Source of the DNA: JBMORO01 sp049322295
Lineage (GTDB): Bacteria; Patescibacteriota; Minisyncoccia; RBG-13-40-8-A
Reading direction: 5' to 3'
Length of the DNA stretch: 64,000 bases
Assembly: GCA_049322295.1 (NCBI GenBank)
Contig: JBMORO010000040.1
Span: forward strand, 1-64,000
In this document: positions 15,139-23,468 of the stretch, piece after piece
How the letters are laid out: each line of letters starts with the position of its first letter
How positions within the stretch are numbered: position 1 is the first letter of the stretch
The notes under the pieces: model-generated
The model's database searches: none
The model's input: only the letters and a program-made list of their open reading frames with translations
What the model was told of the DNA's origin: nothing
Position numbers and translations under genes: made by a program

Positions 15139-15854
15139 AACTTTTTCTCTGCCTCATCTTGGCCCCCCTTCCCAGTCTAATCTGGTTAGCTTTTTACCTT
15201 CGAAAAGACAGACACCCAGAACCAAACAGAATGGTTATTAAAATTTTTCTACTGGGGGTATTGGCAGTTCCTTTGGCCGGTCTTCTTGAATTTTTGGTTT
15301 CTTTTGGTTCAGAAAAAATACCCCTTCTTAATAAAATATCTTTTGTAGTAATCGGTTTTGCTTTAATTGAAGAGATTTTAAAATATTTGGTAGTAAGATT
15401 CGGGGTTTTAAAAAATCCGGAATTTGATGAACCAGTTGATGCAATGATATACTTAATAATAGCTGCCTTAGGATTTGCGGCAGCTGAAAATATATATCTT
15501 CTAAGCAGAATTCAGCCAATTATTGTTTCTCTTAAAACTACCTTAGAATTTATAATGACTAGATTTTTGGGGGCTACGTTTCTCCATGCCCTTGCTTCAG
15601 GAATTACTGGCTATTTTTTGGCCGCTTCTCTTTTAATAACAGCAAAGATAAGAAAAATTTTAATTGGGGGTGGAATACTTGGAGCCACTATATTGCATTC
15701 TGTTTTTAACTATATTATAATATTAAATAGTCAGAAAATAATTGACGATATGGCAAGAAATTTATATCTAATAATTCTTCTTGTCGTTATGGCTATAATT
15801 ATTTCTTTAATGTTTAAAAAAATTAACAGATATCGTTCAATCTGTAAAATATAA
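15135..15854 (+). CDS. PrsW-family intramembrane metalloprotease
   Basis: The 239-residue protein has about seven membrane helices and the PrsW/CAAX-protease-like signatures: EEILKY (EExxK), AAENIYLL (ENxxY) and two His-containing motifs, FLHALASG and ILHSVFNY. Bacterial PrsW proteins cleave membrane anti-sigma factors or related substrates inside the membrane. The substrate here is unknown and no sigma/anti-sigma pair is nearby. The start overlaps the valS stop by 4 bp, so it is translationally linked to valS. Confidence 0.8.
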   Translation: MKLFLCLILAPLPSLIWLAFYLRKDRHPEPNRMVIKIFLLGVLAVPLAGLLEFLVSFGSEKIPLLNKISFVVIGFALIEEILKYLVVRFGVLKNPEFDEPVDAMIYLIIAALGFAAAENIYLLSRIQPIIVSLKTTLEFIMTRFLGATFLHALASGITGYFLAASLLITAKIRKILIGGGILGATILHSVFNYIIILNSQKIIDDMARNLYLIILLVVMAIIISLMFKKINRYRSICKI

Positions 15855-15858
15855 AAAT

Positions 15859-16419
15859 ATGACTTCCTCATTTTTTGAAAAATTAACCGGAGCCTCAATC
15901 GAGGATGAAGAGGAAAAGGTCGAGAAAAAACCAAAAATAGAAAAGAGTATAAAAAAAGAGGCTTTAGATATGCCCAAAACTAAAAAAATGAAAAATAAAA
16001 CCATCAAAAAAGAGCCAGAAAAATCCTTGGTTAATAAAGCCGAGGAAGAAAGAGAAAAGGGCTGGCTCGAAGAAGTAGAAGGAGAAGAAGGGCAATTAAC
16101 AATTGATGTTTATCAGACTGAGTCAGATATTGTTGTTAAGTCTACGGTCGCCGGAGTAAATCCTGAGGATATCGATATTAGTATTACTAATGATATGGTT
16201 ACTATCCGGGGTAAAAGAATGAAAGATGAGAAAATAGATACAGAAGATTATTATTATCAAGAACTCTATTGGGGAACTTTTTCGCGCTCGGTTATTTTAC
16301 CTGTGGAGATAGATGCTGATCAGGCAAAAGCAACTATTAAAAACGGTATATTAACTATCAGGCTTCCTAAATCAGAAAAGATTAAAACAAAGAAAATCAG
16401 CGTTCGAACCGAAGAATAG
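15859..16419 (+). CDS. Hsp20 family small heat-shock protein
   Basis: The 186 residues have a Lys/Glu-rich N-terminal arm (about 1-70) and an alpha-crystallin domain (about 75-180): LTIDVYQTESDIVVKSTVAG, PEDIDISITNDMVTIRGKR, YYQELYWGTFSRSVILPVEI and KNGILTIRLPK. Small heat-shock proteins hold unfolding proteins in the cytoplasm. The long charged arm is unusual compared with the hydrophobic N termini of many Hsp20 proteins. It starts 4 bp after the PrsW gene and its 3' end overlaps the convergent glycosyltransferase gene by 23 bp. Confidence 0.88.
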   Translation: MTSSFFEKLTGASIEDEEEKVEKKPKIEKSIKKEALDMPKTKKMKNKTIKKEPEKSLVNKAEEEREKGWLEEVEGEEGQLTIDVYQTESDIVVKSTVAGVNPEDIDISITNDMVTIRGKRMKDEKIDTEDYYYQELYWGTFSRSVILPVEIDADQAKATIKNGILTIRLPKSEKIKTKKISVRTEE

Positions 16420-17392
16420 AATCATAGATTTCAAGAGTTTGTCTAGCCATTTCTCGCCAGCTGTATTTCTTTATCTGGGCATATCCTCTGTTTATAAGTT
16501 CGTTTCTAAGGTCCTTATTATAAAGGACCTTTTTAATTTTCTCAACTATATTATCTATATCTACTGGGTTAAAATAAATTGCTCCTATTCCTAAAACTTC
16601 TGGCAAACAGGTGGCATTAGACGAAACCACTGGCACGCCCCTTGCCATTGCCTCAAGGGGCGGGAGGCCAAATCCCTCGCTTAAAGAGGGAAAAACAAAT
16701 ATAGCAGCATTTCTATACAATTTATCCAGTTCCTCCTCACTAACAAATTTAGTAACCAAAATCAGCTGGTAATCTAAATTATGTTCCTTAACTAACTTTT
16801 CAAATGCTAATTTCAGCCTTTTTAAATTCTTATGAGGATAATCGTTTCCAACATATAAAATATATGGTTTTTTACCGCGCCCGCCAAAGCTGCGCTTGGC
16901 GCTGCGGGCGGGACTGACTCCTTCATAAATGACAACAATTTCTTGGGGATTAATTTTATATTTTTTTAAAATATCCTCTTTTACGTAATTAGAAACAGCG
17001 ATTATCTTTTCTGATTTTTTTATGGCCAGATTAAAAAATATTTTATAGATTAATCTTTTTATAAAACTGAATATGGGAAATTTCTGCCAAATTAAATCGT
17101 GAACAGTCAAAATAAATTTAACCTTGCAAGGAGGCACTTTATAATGGGTGAAATGTATCAGGTCAAGCTTATATTTTTTTAATTTCAAGAACCAAAATAA
17201 AGAACGGCCAACCAAAATTTTTCTAAAATTTTGGTTGGCCGGTTGATAATCTTCCCATCTTTCTTTTTTTAAGAAGATAAAATATTGATTTTTAATATTA
17301 ATTTCTTCTAAATTTCTAATTAAATTTTCCGTATACCTGCCAATTCCCTTGTCCTTAGCCCCAAAAAATCTAGCATCGATACCAATGCGCAT
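16397..17392 (-). CDS. GT4-family glycosyltransferase
   Basis: The 331-residue protein is a GT-B glycosyltransferase of family 4: N-terminal [21 protein letters not shown]-terminal domain PYILYVGNDYPHKNL and the donor-binding stretch [19 protein letters not shown] (EX7E). It probably transfers a hexose onto a lipid-linked or surface glycan. It overlaps the upstream GT4 gene by 23 bp and is paralogous to it. Two in-frame hairpins contribute NQNFRKILVG and SPARSAKRSFGGRG, the latter just before the C-terminal domain. Confidence 0.88.
   Translation of the reverse strand: MRIGIDARFFGAKDKGIGRYTENLIRNLEEINIKNQYFIFLKKERWEDYQPANQNFRKILVGRSLFWFLKLKKYKLDLIHFTHYKVPPCKVKFILTVHDLIWQKFPIFSFIKRLIYKIFFNLAIKKSEKIIAVSNYVKEDILKKYKINPQEIVVIYEGVSPARSAKRSFGGRGKKPYILYVGNDYPHKNLKRLKLAFEKLVKEHNLDYQLILVTKFVSEEELDKLYRNAAIFVFPSLSEGFGLPPLEAMARGVPVVSSNATCLPEVLGIGAIYFNPVDIDNIVEKIKKVLYNKDLRNELINRGYAQIKKYSWREMARQTLEIYDSILRFER
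16878..16913. repeat. In-frame GC-rich hairpin in a GT4 gene
   Basis: CGCCCGC and GCGGGCG arms enclose CAAAGCTGCGCTTGGCGCT, which also pairs internally. It encodes SPARSAKRSFGGRG between the two domains of the glycosyltransferase, in an otherwise AT-rich gene. Confidence 0.7.
17206..17240. repeat. In-frame palindrome in a GT4 gene
   Basis: GGCCAACCAAAATTTT and AAAATTTTGGTTGGCC are complementary around three bases. It encodes PANQNFRKILVG in the N-terminal domain. Confidence 0.75.
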
Positions 17393-18599
17393 AATGTTTA
17401 AAAATATTTAAGAATTCACTAGCCACTTTATTCCAGTTAAACTTCCTCACCCTTTTTAATCCTTGGTCAATTAGATAATCCTTCAATGACTGGTCTTCTA
17501 AAATTCTTCTGATGATAAAACTAATTTCATTGATATTATGAGGATCAACCATTATTGCACTGTCTCCCACCACCTCAGGCAAAGAAGATTTATTAGAGAC
17601 AATTGTTGGCACTCCGCAAGCCATGGCCTCGAGAGGTGGTAAACCAAATCCTTCAAAAAAACTAGGATAAACAAAAACATCAGCTAAATTATATAAATAG
17701 GGCTTATCTTCCTCTTCAACAAAGCCAGTGAAAATAATGTCCTTGCCAAACAGAGAATCTTTGACTTTTTTGAAAACTTCTTTATATAGCCAGCCCCGAG
17801 ATCCGGCAATAACCAACTTAAGGTCAGACAAATCAGTTTTTTCTTTTTGTTTCTCCTTAACCAACCCTTCAAATCCTCGCCATTGAATCTGGAGGGGGGA
17901 TAAATCTTTCTCTTCTTTTATCTGCTCAAAAGCTCTAATTAAGCCAAGAAGATTTTTTCTCGGTTCAATAGTGCCAAAATACAAAATAAACTTATCTGGT
18001 AATTTATATTTCTCTTTTATCTTAATCAAGGCAGGTTCATTTCTCTTAACTGGCCTAAATTTCTCATCAATGCCTGGATAAATAACCTTAATCTTTTCTG
18101 GCTTAATCTTATAAAGATTAATTAAATCATCTTTAGTTGACCGGGAGATGGTAATAACTAAATCTGCTTTTTGGGCTTGTTTTCGGGGATAAATAAACTT
18201 ATGCCATAACAACTTAGGTAGGGAAAAAAATTCAGGAAAACGAACAAAAGATAAATCATAAAAAATTACAATTAATTTGCTTTTTGATAAAGGGGTAAGT
18301 AAAAAGTGGGGACTTAAAAATAAATCTACGCCATTTAGAATTTTATCTATTTTAGGAATTCTTAAAAATCTTAAAAATAAATCAAAAATCCGATTAGGAA
18401 ATCTTAAAACTTTCAGTTTAACATTTCTAAACTTTAACCAAGAATAATCCAACTTAGGTCTTCTGAAACCGTTATAAAATAATCGATATTTATTCGACCT
18501 ATCGACCGACAAAAGATGGGATAAAAGATTAATTGTATAATCCTCTACCCCGGTTCTTCTTCCCTTACCCAAAATTCTTATATCAACCCCGACTTTCAT
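17370..18599 (-). CDS. GT4-family glycosyltransferase
   Basis: The 409-residue protein starts with [21 protein letters not shown] and carries the family-4 core [19 protein letters not shown] and [19 protein letters not shown], then [15 protein letters not shown]. It is a GT-B enzyme using a nucleotide sugar donor, probably in capsule or glycolipid assembly. A stretch of about 35 residues (from [12 protein letters not shown] to KEKTDLSD) interrupts the second domain and may be another repeat-derived insertion. It is followed by a paralogous GT4 gene with overlap. Confidence 0.88.
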   Translation of the reverse strand: MKVGVDIRILGKGRRTGVEDYTINLLSHLLSVDRSNKYRLFYNGFRRPKLDYSWLKFRNVKLKVLRFPNRIFDLFLRFLRIPKIDKILNGVDLFLSPHFLLTPLSKSKLIVIFYDLSFVRFPEFFSLPKLLWHKFIYPRKQAQKADLVITISRSTKDDLINLYKIKPEKIKVIYPGIDEKFRPVKRNEPALIKIKEKYKLPDKFILYFGTIEPRKNLLGLIRAFEQIKEEKDLSPLQIQWRGFEGLVKEKQKEKTDLSDLKLVIAGSRGWLYKEVFKKVKDSLFGKDIIFTGFVEEEDKPYLYNLADVFVYPSFFEGFGLPPLEAMACGVPTIVSNKSSLPEVVGDSAIMVDPHNINEISFIIRRILEDQSLKDYLIDQGLKRVRKFNWNKVASEFLNIFKHYAHWYRC

Positions 18600-18605
18600 G
18601 ACAAT

Positions 18606-18628
18606 GTTACGACCTCGTAAGTCATAAT
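18606..18628. repeat. REP-like hairpin, copy 1 (RAYT-associated)
   Basis: GTTACGAC-CTCGTAA-GTCATAAT: an 8-bp stem with two imperfect pairs and a 7-nt loop, between the GT4 gene and the VanX-like gene. It matches copies at 19801-19823 and 20003-20031. Confidence 0.75.
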
Positions 18629-18667
18629 GAATAATTAAATAGCAAATTGATTATCTATAATAGTGGC

Positions 18668-19273
18668 CTAATATCTATCTCCGTATGACCAATGCCACCA
18701 TTCGGCAGGATAATTCACAAAACCGACTTTTCCCAATGCGAGAATTAAAATATTTCTATTTTTTCTGGCAATTTCTGAAATATTCTCTGCATTTGTGAAA
18801 CAAGCTCCATTATATCCTCCGTTTATTAATGTCCCCATATCTAATTCATTGCCAATTTCATCAACTAATGTTATATCAATTGCTCCGCCAGTTGAGTGCG
18901 GTGGGATATTTTCTGGTGGTGCAATAAATTTCGATGTTTCTATTTGAAGTTTGTCTTCACTCCATTCTGGATTTTGTTTCTTAAATTCTTTTTTCTGCCA
19001 TTTAAAAATCTCTTGTTGTATTTTTGGTGAGCGATATCCTTCTACAATTTTAAATTTAATTCCTTTTGGTAAATATTCTTGTGCTTGTAACAATTTTTTG
19101 GCCACTCCCTCCCTGACCATCGAAAAAGATTCTTCGCGCTCCCAAATATATTTTTGCGTTTTATCAACCATGATTTCTAGATAATTTAATAAATCAACAA
19201 GTGGCTCTCCATTATCTTTAATCGGAACATTCATTACTTTCGGATTATTTATTTTTAAAAATTTATTTTCCAT
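18668..19273 (-). CDS. D-alanyl-D-alanine dipeptidase-like (VanX/DdpX, peptidase M15D)
   Basis: With ATG 19273 the protein has 201 residues; a GTG five codons upstream is possible. The zinc site of the M15 family is clear: PPHSTGGAIDITL (HxxxxxxD) and PAEWWHWSYGDRY (catalytic Glu and third ligand His), with VEGYRSPKIQQEIF upstream. VanX-type enzymes hydrolyse D-Ala-D-Ala, either for resistance to glycopeptides or for recycling cell-wall dipeptide. No vanH/vanA neighbours are present, so recycling or envelope turnover is more likely. No signal peptide is visible. Confidence 0.82.
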   Translation of the reverse strand: MENKFLKINNPKVMNVPIKDNGEPLVDLLNYLEIMVDKTQKYIWEREESFSMVREGVAKKLLQAQEYLPKGIKFKIVEGYRSPKIQQEIFKWQKKEFKKQNPEWSEDKLQIETSKFIAPPENIPPHSTGGAIDITLVDEIGNELDMGTLINGGYNGACFTNAENISEIARKNRNILILALGKVGFVNYPAEWWHWSYGDRY

Positions 19274-19299
19274 AAAATGAACCTGCACGATTCACAATT

Positions 19300-19980
19300 C
19301 TATTCCAATATTAATTCCCTGATTCTTTCCAATTGCATGTCTTTTAACCAATCTTCAATACTATTTTTATATCTCTCCTCTCCGCCAAATACTTCTAATA
19401 AAAATTCTCTGCTGGTGACTGAGGGAAAATTCTTTTTACCGCAATAATCTAAATGACTTGACCATCGGTAATTATTCAAAAATTCTATTGCTTTATTGTA
19501 ATCTTTCAATTTCCTTTCTCGCCATTCTGGAAATTTAATGTCTAAAGGATTTAAATGAATATAAAAAGGTAGATTATAGAAGTGGGATTCTTTCTCAATT
19601 AATATTGATTTATAGCGACTTTCAAATAACGTGCCTTTGCGTTTGTGTTTTTGATTAAAATATTTTGCATACCCCATATCTAATTTTCTTAAAAATTTGG
19701 AAATCCCATTCTCAATTTTCGGACTCACCAATAAATGATAATGATTCGGCATTAAACAAAAGGCATAAATATCAATAAGTAAATCTCTTGGTTTTCCAAT
19801 ATTACGACTTACGAGGTCGTTATTTTTATTAGATATTCTAAAATAATTAGATGTGGTACCAATTATTCTATTATCGTTAAATTCGAACAAATCATGAATA
19901 AATCTAAAATAATCTTGCTTATCAAGAAATATTTTCCTTTTATCTACGCCCCTATTTAGAATATGATAAATATCAGACAT
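19300..19980 (-). CDS. RAYT / Y1-type (IS200-like) REP-associated transposase
   Basis: I prefer the ATG at 19980 (MSDIYHILNRGVDKR), giving 226 residues; the TTG eight codons upstream lies close to a REP hairpin. The HUH motif is in FCLMPNHYHLLVSP, and downstream come LRKLDMGYAKYFNQKHKRKG with candidate catalytic Tyr and GTLFESRYKSILIE, typical of TnpA_REP proteins. These single-strand nucleases mobilise REP hairpins. REP-like hairpins lie on both sides, and one is inside the gene (encoding NNDLVSRNIG), which suggests the enzyme's own substrate inserted into it. The frame is open. Confidence 0.88.
   Translation of the reverse strand: MSDIYHILNRGVDKRKIFLDKQDYFRFIHDLFEFNDNRIIGTTSNYFRISNKNNDLVSRNIGKPRDLLIDIYAFCLMPNHYHLLVSPKIENGISKFLRKLDMGYAKYFNQKHKRKGTLFESRYKSILIEKESHFYNLPFYIHLNPLDIKFPEWRERKLKDYNKAIEFLNNYRWSSHLDYCGKKNFPSVTSREFLLEVFGGEERYKNSIEDWLKDMQLERIRELILE
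19801..19823. repeat. REP-like hairpin, copy 2, inside the RAYT gene
   Basis: ATTACGAC-TTACGAG-GTCGTTAT is the inverted form of the flanking hairpins. It is in frame and adds NDLVSRN before the conserved IYAFCLMPNHYH block. The bases to its left (CCAATATTACGAC) equal those at copy 3. Confidence 0.75.
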
Positions 19981-20002
19981 ACTCCAATATAATTTTATCT
20001 CC

Positions 20003-20031
20003 AATATTACGACCTCGCAAGTCGTAATATT
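20003..20031. repeat. REP-like hairpin, copy 3, upstream of RAYT
   Basis: AATATTACGAC-CTCGCAA-GTCGTAATATT has an 11-bp perfect stem and 7-nt loop. It lies between the WbaZ-like glycosyltransferase stop and the RAYT start. Confidence 0.8.
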
Positions 20032-21173
20032 TATTCCTTAAATTCTTCCCAACTTTTTTCTATAAAATCCTTTATTTTTTTCTTAAAAATTTCTTTATCA
20101 AATTTTAAGGCATGAGCGCGGATTTTTTGGGGATTGAATTTTTCTGGCTTGAAATTTTTGACTGCTTCGACTAAAGAATCTATTGTCTGTTCATCAAAAA
20201 ATATTCCCGTCTCTCTTTCTTTCACGCTCTCTAGAGCCCCACCGCCCCGAAAAGCAATTACTGGCTTGCCACAAGCCATTGCTTCTAGAGCTACAATACC
20301 AAAATCCTCTTCTTGGGGAAAAATCAAGGCCTGACAATTTTGATAGTACTCTCTCAATTTATCACCATTCAACTCTCCCAAAAATTCAATATTCCAATTA
20401 GCCATTCTATTTAATTTTTTTATTTCCGGTCCATCACCAATTATTTTTAAAGGCATTTCTAAAACATTGAAAGCTTTAATAGCAATATCAAAACGCTTGT
20501 AGGGCAGCGATCTCCCGACTATCAGAAAATAACCTGCCCCGTTAGTCCCGACGTTAAGTCGGGACTTTTCGGGGCCTGCTGATTTATTCTCGGAGAAGTA
20601 GAATTCTTTGGTATCAACTGGCGGATAAATTACGGTTGCTTCTTGTTTGTAATATTTTTTTATTCGTTGAGCTACAAAATTAGAATTACAAATAAATTTA
20701 TCTACCCTAAAACTGGCTTCTCTGTCCCACAAACGAATATAATTCATAAAAAAAGGAATAAAAATTTTAGCTAATTTAGGCATACTAAATTCTCTAATAT
20801 ATTTATGACTGTCATCCCAAGCATAACGGGTGGGAGTGTGACAATAGCAAATATGTAATGTCTCTGGTCTGGTAATTACGCCTTTGGCAAAGGCAGCTGA
20901 ATCAGAGATTACTATCTCATAATTAGATAAATCAAATTTTTCTACAGCAATGGGCATCAGGGGTGGAAAAAATCTATGATGGGATTTAATAAAGAGAATT
21001 TTTTGCAAGAAAGAAGCCCGGATTTTCTTGCCGGGGAAATACCTCTGAACAATTTTATCATCATAAAGCAAGGTATAGATAGGAGCCGCTGGAAAAATCT
21101 CGGTCAAAGCCTCTAAAACCCGCTCTGCTCCTCCGTACTGATTCAAATAATCGTGAATCAAAGCGACTTTCAT
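20031..21173 (-). CDS. GT4-family glycosyltransferase (WbaZ-like)
   Basis: The 380 residues begin KVALIHDYLNQYGGAERVL, typical of mannosyl- or rhamnosyltransferases of O-antigen or capsule clusters, with CYCHTPTRYAWD, FICNSNFVAQRI, FLIVGRSLPYKRFD and FPQEEDFGIVALEAMACGK (EX7E). It probably extends the glycan started by the phosphoglycosyltransferase whose gene ends 4 bp upstream. A GC-rich in-frame hairpin inserts SAGPEKSRLNVGTNGAG just before the second domain. Confidence 0.9.
   Translation of the reverse strand: MKVALIHDYLNQYGGAERVLEALTEIFPAAPIYTLLYDDKIVQRYFPGKKIRASFLQKILFIKSHHRFFPPLMPIAVEKFDLSNYEIVISDSAAFAKGVITRPETLHICYCHTPTRYAWDDSHKYIREFSMPKLAKIFIPFFMNYIRLWDREASFRVDKFICNSNFVAQRIKKYYKQEATVIYPPVDTKEFYFSENKSAGPEKSRLNVGTNGAGYFLIVGRSLPYKRFDIAIKAFNVLEMPLKIIGDGPEIKKLNRMANWNIEFLGELNGDKLREYYQNCQALIFPQEEDFGIVALEAMACGKPVIAFRGGGALESVKERETGIFFDEQTIDSLVEAVKNFKPEKFNPQKIRAHALKFDKEIFKKKIKDFIEKSWEEFKE
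20536..20575. repeat. In-frame nested hairpin in a GT4 gene
   Basis: Outer arms GCCCC/GGGGC and inner arms AGTCCCGAC/GTCGGGACT are both complementary. It encodes AGPEKSRLNVGTNGA at the interdomain boundary. The inner stem resembles TCCCGACTAAAGTCGGG in the element at 54159-54305. Confidence 0.75.
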
Positions 21174-21177
21174 AAAT

Positions 21178-22572
21178 TTAGCATGCTGATCTATCTTTAA
21201 ATAAAACTATTAATGTCTTTAGAAAAATATAAACATCTTTCTTTAAAGACCAATTTTCAATATAATAGGTATCTAATTTTACTTCTTCGTCAAAGGGTAA
21301 ATTAGAACTGCCACTTATTTGGGCCATACCAGTTATCCCTGGTTTAATTAGTAAAACTTTTTTGTGATGTTTTTCATATTTCTCTATCTCGTCTGGCTGA
21401 TGGGGCCTCGGTCCAACTAAACTCATTTCTCCTTTTAAAACATTGAATAATTGGGGCAATTCGTCTATCCTAAATTTTCTTAAAAATTTTCCTACTTTGG
21501 TAATTCGAGGGTCAGTTTTCATTTTAAATAAAGGACCATCTCTTCTCTCATTGTAAGCTAATAACTTATCTTTTAGGACTTCGGCATTCTTTATCATTGA
21601 ACGAAACTTATAAAGACCAAATTCTTTTCGCTGACTAACTCTTTTTAATTTCACGAAAATCGGCCCTTCAGAATCTGCCTTGATAATTAAACCAAGCACT
21701 AAAAAGAAAGGTGAAAGTAAAATCAAACCAATTGTTGAACCAATAATATCAACTCCCCTTTTGATTATCTTGCCCCAACCGTCTAAAGGAGTCCTTTTTA
21801 TCTCAATTAAAGGCACGCCATCAAAAGTATTTAGCTCAACATTAGTGGTATGAGTCTGAAATAAGTTTGGAATAAACTTAAAACCAATTCTTTGTTCCTC
21901 GCAAAAATCTAATATTTCTAAAACTTCTTTCCTTTCGTACTGAGGGCTGGCCAGAATCATTTCATCTATTTGAAATTTATTTTTAATAATAAAATTTTTT
22001 ATTTTCTCAATATTAAGACCAGAGAAACATCTAATTATTCTATATCCCAAATCAGGATGATGGTTAATCTCTCTAAGTATTTTCCTGCTCATCTTATCTT
22101 CTCCAATTACTATCACGGAATGAATCCCCACGTTATAGCGACCAACCAAATAACGCTGGAGTTTTTTAACAAAAAAACGGCCCAGACTAACAAAGATAAT
22201 AGCGAAAATCCAGGCCGCCAAAATAATAAAACGTGATTCAAATGCTTCTCTGGTTAAAAAAATGTAAATAATAACTGCCAAAATAGTGGCTGATATTCCC
22301 ACCACAATTTGGAAAAATTCCTTAAATAATCTTTTCTGGGGAGTAATATTATAAAGACCAGAGACAGCAAAGACCAAAATTCCAAAAATGGAAACTCCTA
22401 ACAATAAAATAAGATATCGCTCAAAGGGTAAGTTCAAAGCAAAAAGCACGGGTCGCCAATTGGCTATCAAGGGGCTAACTCGCAAAAAATAAGCTGCAAT
22501 CCCAGCCAATAATAACATCAAAAAATCAACGGGAATAAGTAAAGCACTAAATATAAGTTCTGATTTTTTCAT
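21178..22572 (-). CDS. Undecaprenyl-phosphate sugar phosphotransferase (WbaP/WcaJ-like)
   Basis: The 464-residue protein has four N-terminal membrane helices, a CoA-binding-like middle domain (GIHSVIVIGEDKMSRKIL) and the C-terminal phosphoglycosyltransferase domain from about residue 265: KRGVDIIGSTIGLILLSPFF, KLKRVSQRKEFGLYKFRSM, KFLRKFRIDELPQLFNVLKGEMSLVGPRP and GITGMAQISG. It starts glycan synthesis by moving a sugar-phosphate onto undecaprenyl phosphate. Three GT4 genes and a VanX-like gene downstream fit a surface polysaccharide locus; flippase and polymerase are not in the window. Confidence 0.93.
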   Translation of the reverse strand: MKKSELIFSALLIPVDFLMLLLAGIAAYFLRVSPLIANWRPVLFALNLPFERYLILLLGVSIFGILVFAVSGLYNITPQKRLFKEFFQIVVGISATILAVIIYIFLTREAFESRFIILAAWIFAIIFVSLGRFFVKKLQRYLVGRYNVGIHSVIVIGEDKMSRKILREINHHPDLGYRIIRCFSGLNIEKIKNFIIKNKFQIDEMILASPQYERKEVLEILDFCEEQRIGFKFIPNLFQTHTTNVELNTFDGVPLIEIKRTPLDGWGKIIKRGVDIIGSTIGLILLSPFFLVLGLIIKADSEGPIFVKLKRVSQRKEFGLYKFRSMIKNAEVLKDKLLAYNERRDGPLFKMKTDPRITKVGKFLRKFRIDELPQLFNVLKGEMSLVGPRPHQPDEIEKYEKHHKKVLLIKPGITGMAQISGSSNLPFDEEVKLDTYYIENWSLKKDVYIFLKTLIVLFKDRSAC

Positions 22573-22595
22573 TGATTTTATTGTAGCTCAAAAGC

Positions 22596-22624
22596 TTGAC
22601 TTTGTAAATTTATTATGATACATT
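22596..22624 (+). promoter_or_regulatory. Promoter of rnpB
   Basis: TTGACT (22596-22601), a 17-bp spacer ending in TGA, and TACATT (22619-22624) form a sigma70-type promoter with an extended -10. The expected start, seven bases downstream, is the first base of the P1 helix of rnpB. Confidence 0.85.
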
Positions 22625-22630
22625 TGTCTA

Positions 22631-22964
22631 TGTCTTAGTAAGTCGGGTGATCGCCCCCCACCAAATTTTGGTGGGGGGAGGAAAGTCCGAACACTCCCCC
22701 CGATATATATATCGGGGGAGCAGCCTAACGGGTAATGCCCGTCGTCCGCAAGGATAGGGATGCGAACAGTGACGATACTTCTAACTTTCGTTAGAGGGGT
22801 GAAACGGCTAAATTCCTAGGTGAGTGCAAGAGCAAATATCCCAAGGTGGCTCGCTTGAGTCCGATGGTAACATCGGTCCCAGATAAATGATCACCATCCG
22901 ACCCTAGAACCGCTTTGCGGTTCGGGTTTAGGAACAGAATTCGGCTTATAGACTTACTAGGACA
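22631..22964 (+). ncRNA. rnpB: RNase P RNA, bacterial type A
   Basis: The ends pair as P1 (TGTCTTAGTAAGTC with GACTTACTAGGACA). Conserved parts are GAGGAAAGTCCGAAC after P3, GATAGGGATGCGAACAGTGA and GAGGGGTGAAACGGC in the middle, GGTGAGTGCAAGAGCAAAT, and ACAGAATTCGGCTTATAGAC at the 3' end. P3 is a perfect palindrome (22654-22678) and a second long helix (CTCCCCCCGATA with its complement, 22695-22721) follows; both look enlarged. The RNA is the catalytic part of the enzyme that matures tRNA 5' ends. Confidence 0.95.
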
Positions 22965-22966
22965 AT

Positions 22967-23007
22967 AAAAAACATCTCAATGATTATCGAGGTGTTTTTT
23001 ATTTTTT
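22967..23007. terminator. Bidirectional Rho-independent terminator between rnpB and the RNase HI gene
   Basis: AAAAAACATCTC pairs with GAGGTGTTTTTT across a 10-nt loop (one G-T pair). The A run on one side and T run on the other make it work for rnpB on plus and for the recJ/RNase HI transcript on minus. Confidence 0.9.
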
Positions 23008-23024
23008 GCTACTTTTTACTTGTC

Positions 23025-23468
23025 CTATATTCCCGGTAAACCCTCGCTTACTCTTTTTGCTCCCAAGGCTTTATTCACTAATCTATCGGCTTCAATATTT
23101 TCGTTTCTGGAAACATAAATAAATTTTACTTCGCCAAAATCAACTTTTAAATTCCAGGTTTTTAGAAATAGTTGCTCAATTCTCCTATCTAAAATTTTAT
23201 ATTTGCCATTTAATTGTTTAATTACAAATTCGCTATCCATCTTCACTTCTACCTCCATTGTTTTTATTTTTCTTCTGCCAAAAAGCAGTTTGGCTTTTTG
23301 TAAACCAAAAATTACTGACTCATACTCTGCTTCATTATTAGTGGCTCGACCAATCTTCTCAGCATACTCCTTAATTACTCTGCCTTTTTCGTCAGTCAAA
23401 ATTACTCCAATGGCCGCTGGGCCAGGATTTCCCCTTGAACCACCATCGCAGTAAATAATAATCTTCAT
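23025..23468 (-). CDS. RNase HI family protein
   Basis: The 147 residues contain the RNase H fold acidic residues: YCDGGSRGNPGPAAIG (Asp), ATNNEAEYESVIFGL (Glu), VKMDSEFVIKQLNG (Asp) and NENIEADRLVNKAL (Asp). This fits a compact RNase HI of the type common in archaea and gram-positives, which removes RNA from RNA-DNA hybrids. It lacks the basic protrusion of E. coli RNase HI. The start overlaps the recJ stop by 4 bp and the transcript ends at the shared terminator. Confidence 0.9.
   Translation of the reverse strand: MKIIIYCDGGSRGNPGPAAIGVILTDEKGRVIKEYAEKIGRATNNEAEYESVIFGLQKAKLLFGRRKIKTMEVEVKMDSEFVIKQLNGKYKILDRRIEQLFLKTWNLKVDFGEVKFIYVSRNENIEADRLVNKALGAKRVSEGLPGI

Noticed and set aside
17820..17920. 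Interrupted region of a GT4 gene called as a further palindromic insertion
   Set aside because: The extra 35 residues look inserted, but I could not find convincing complementary arms.
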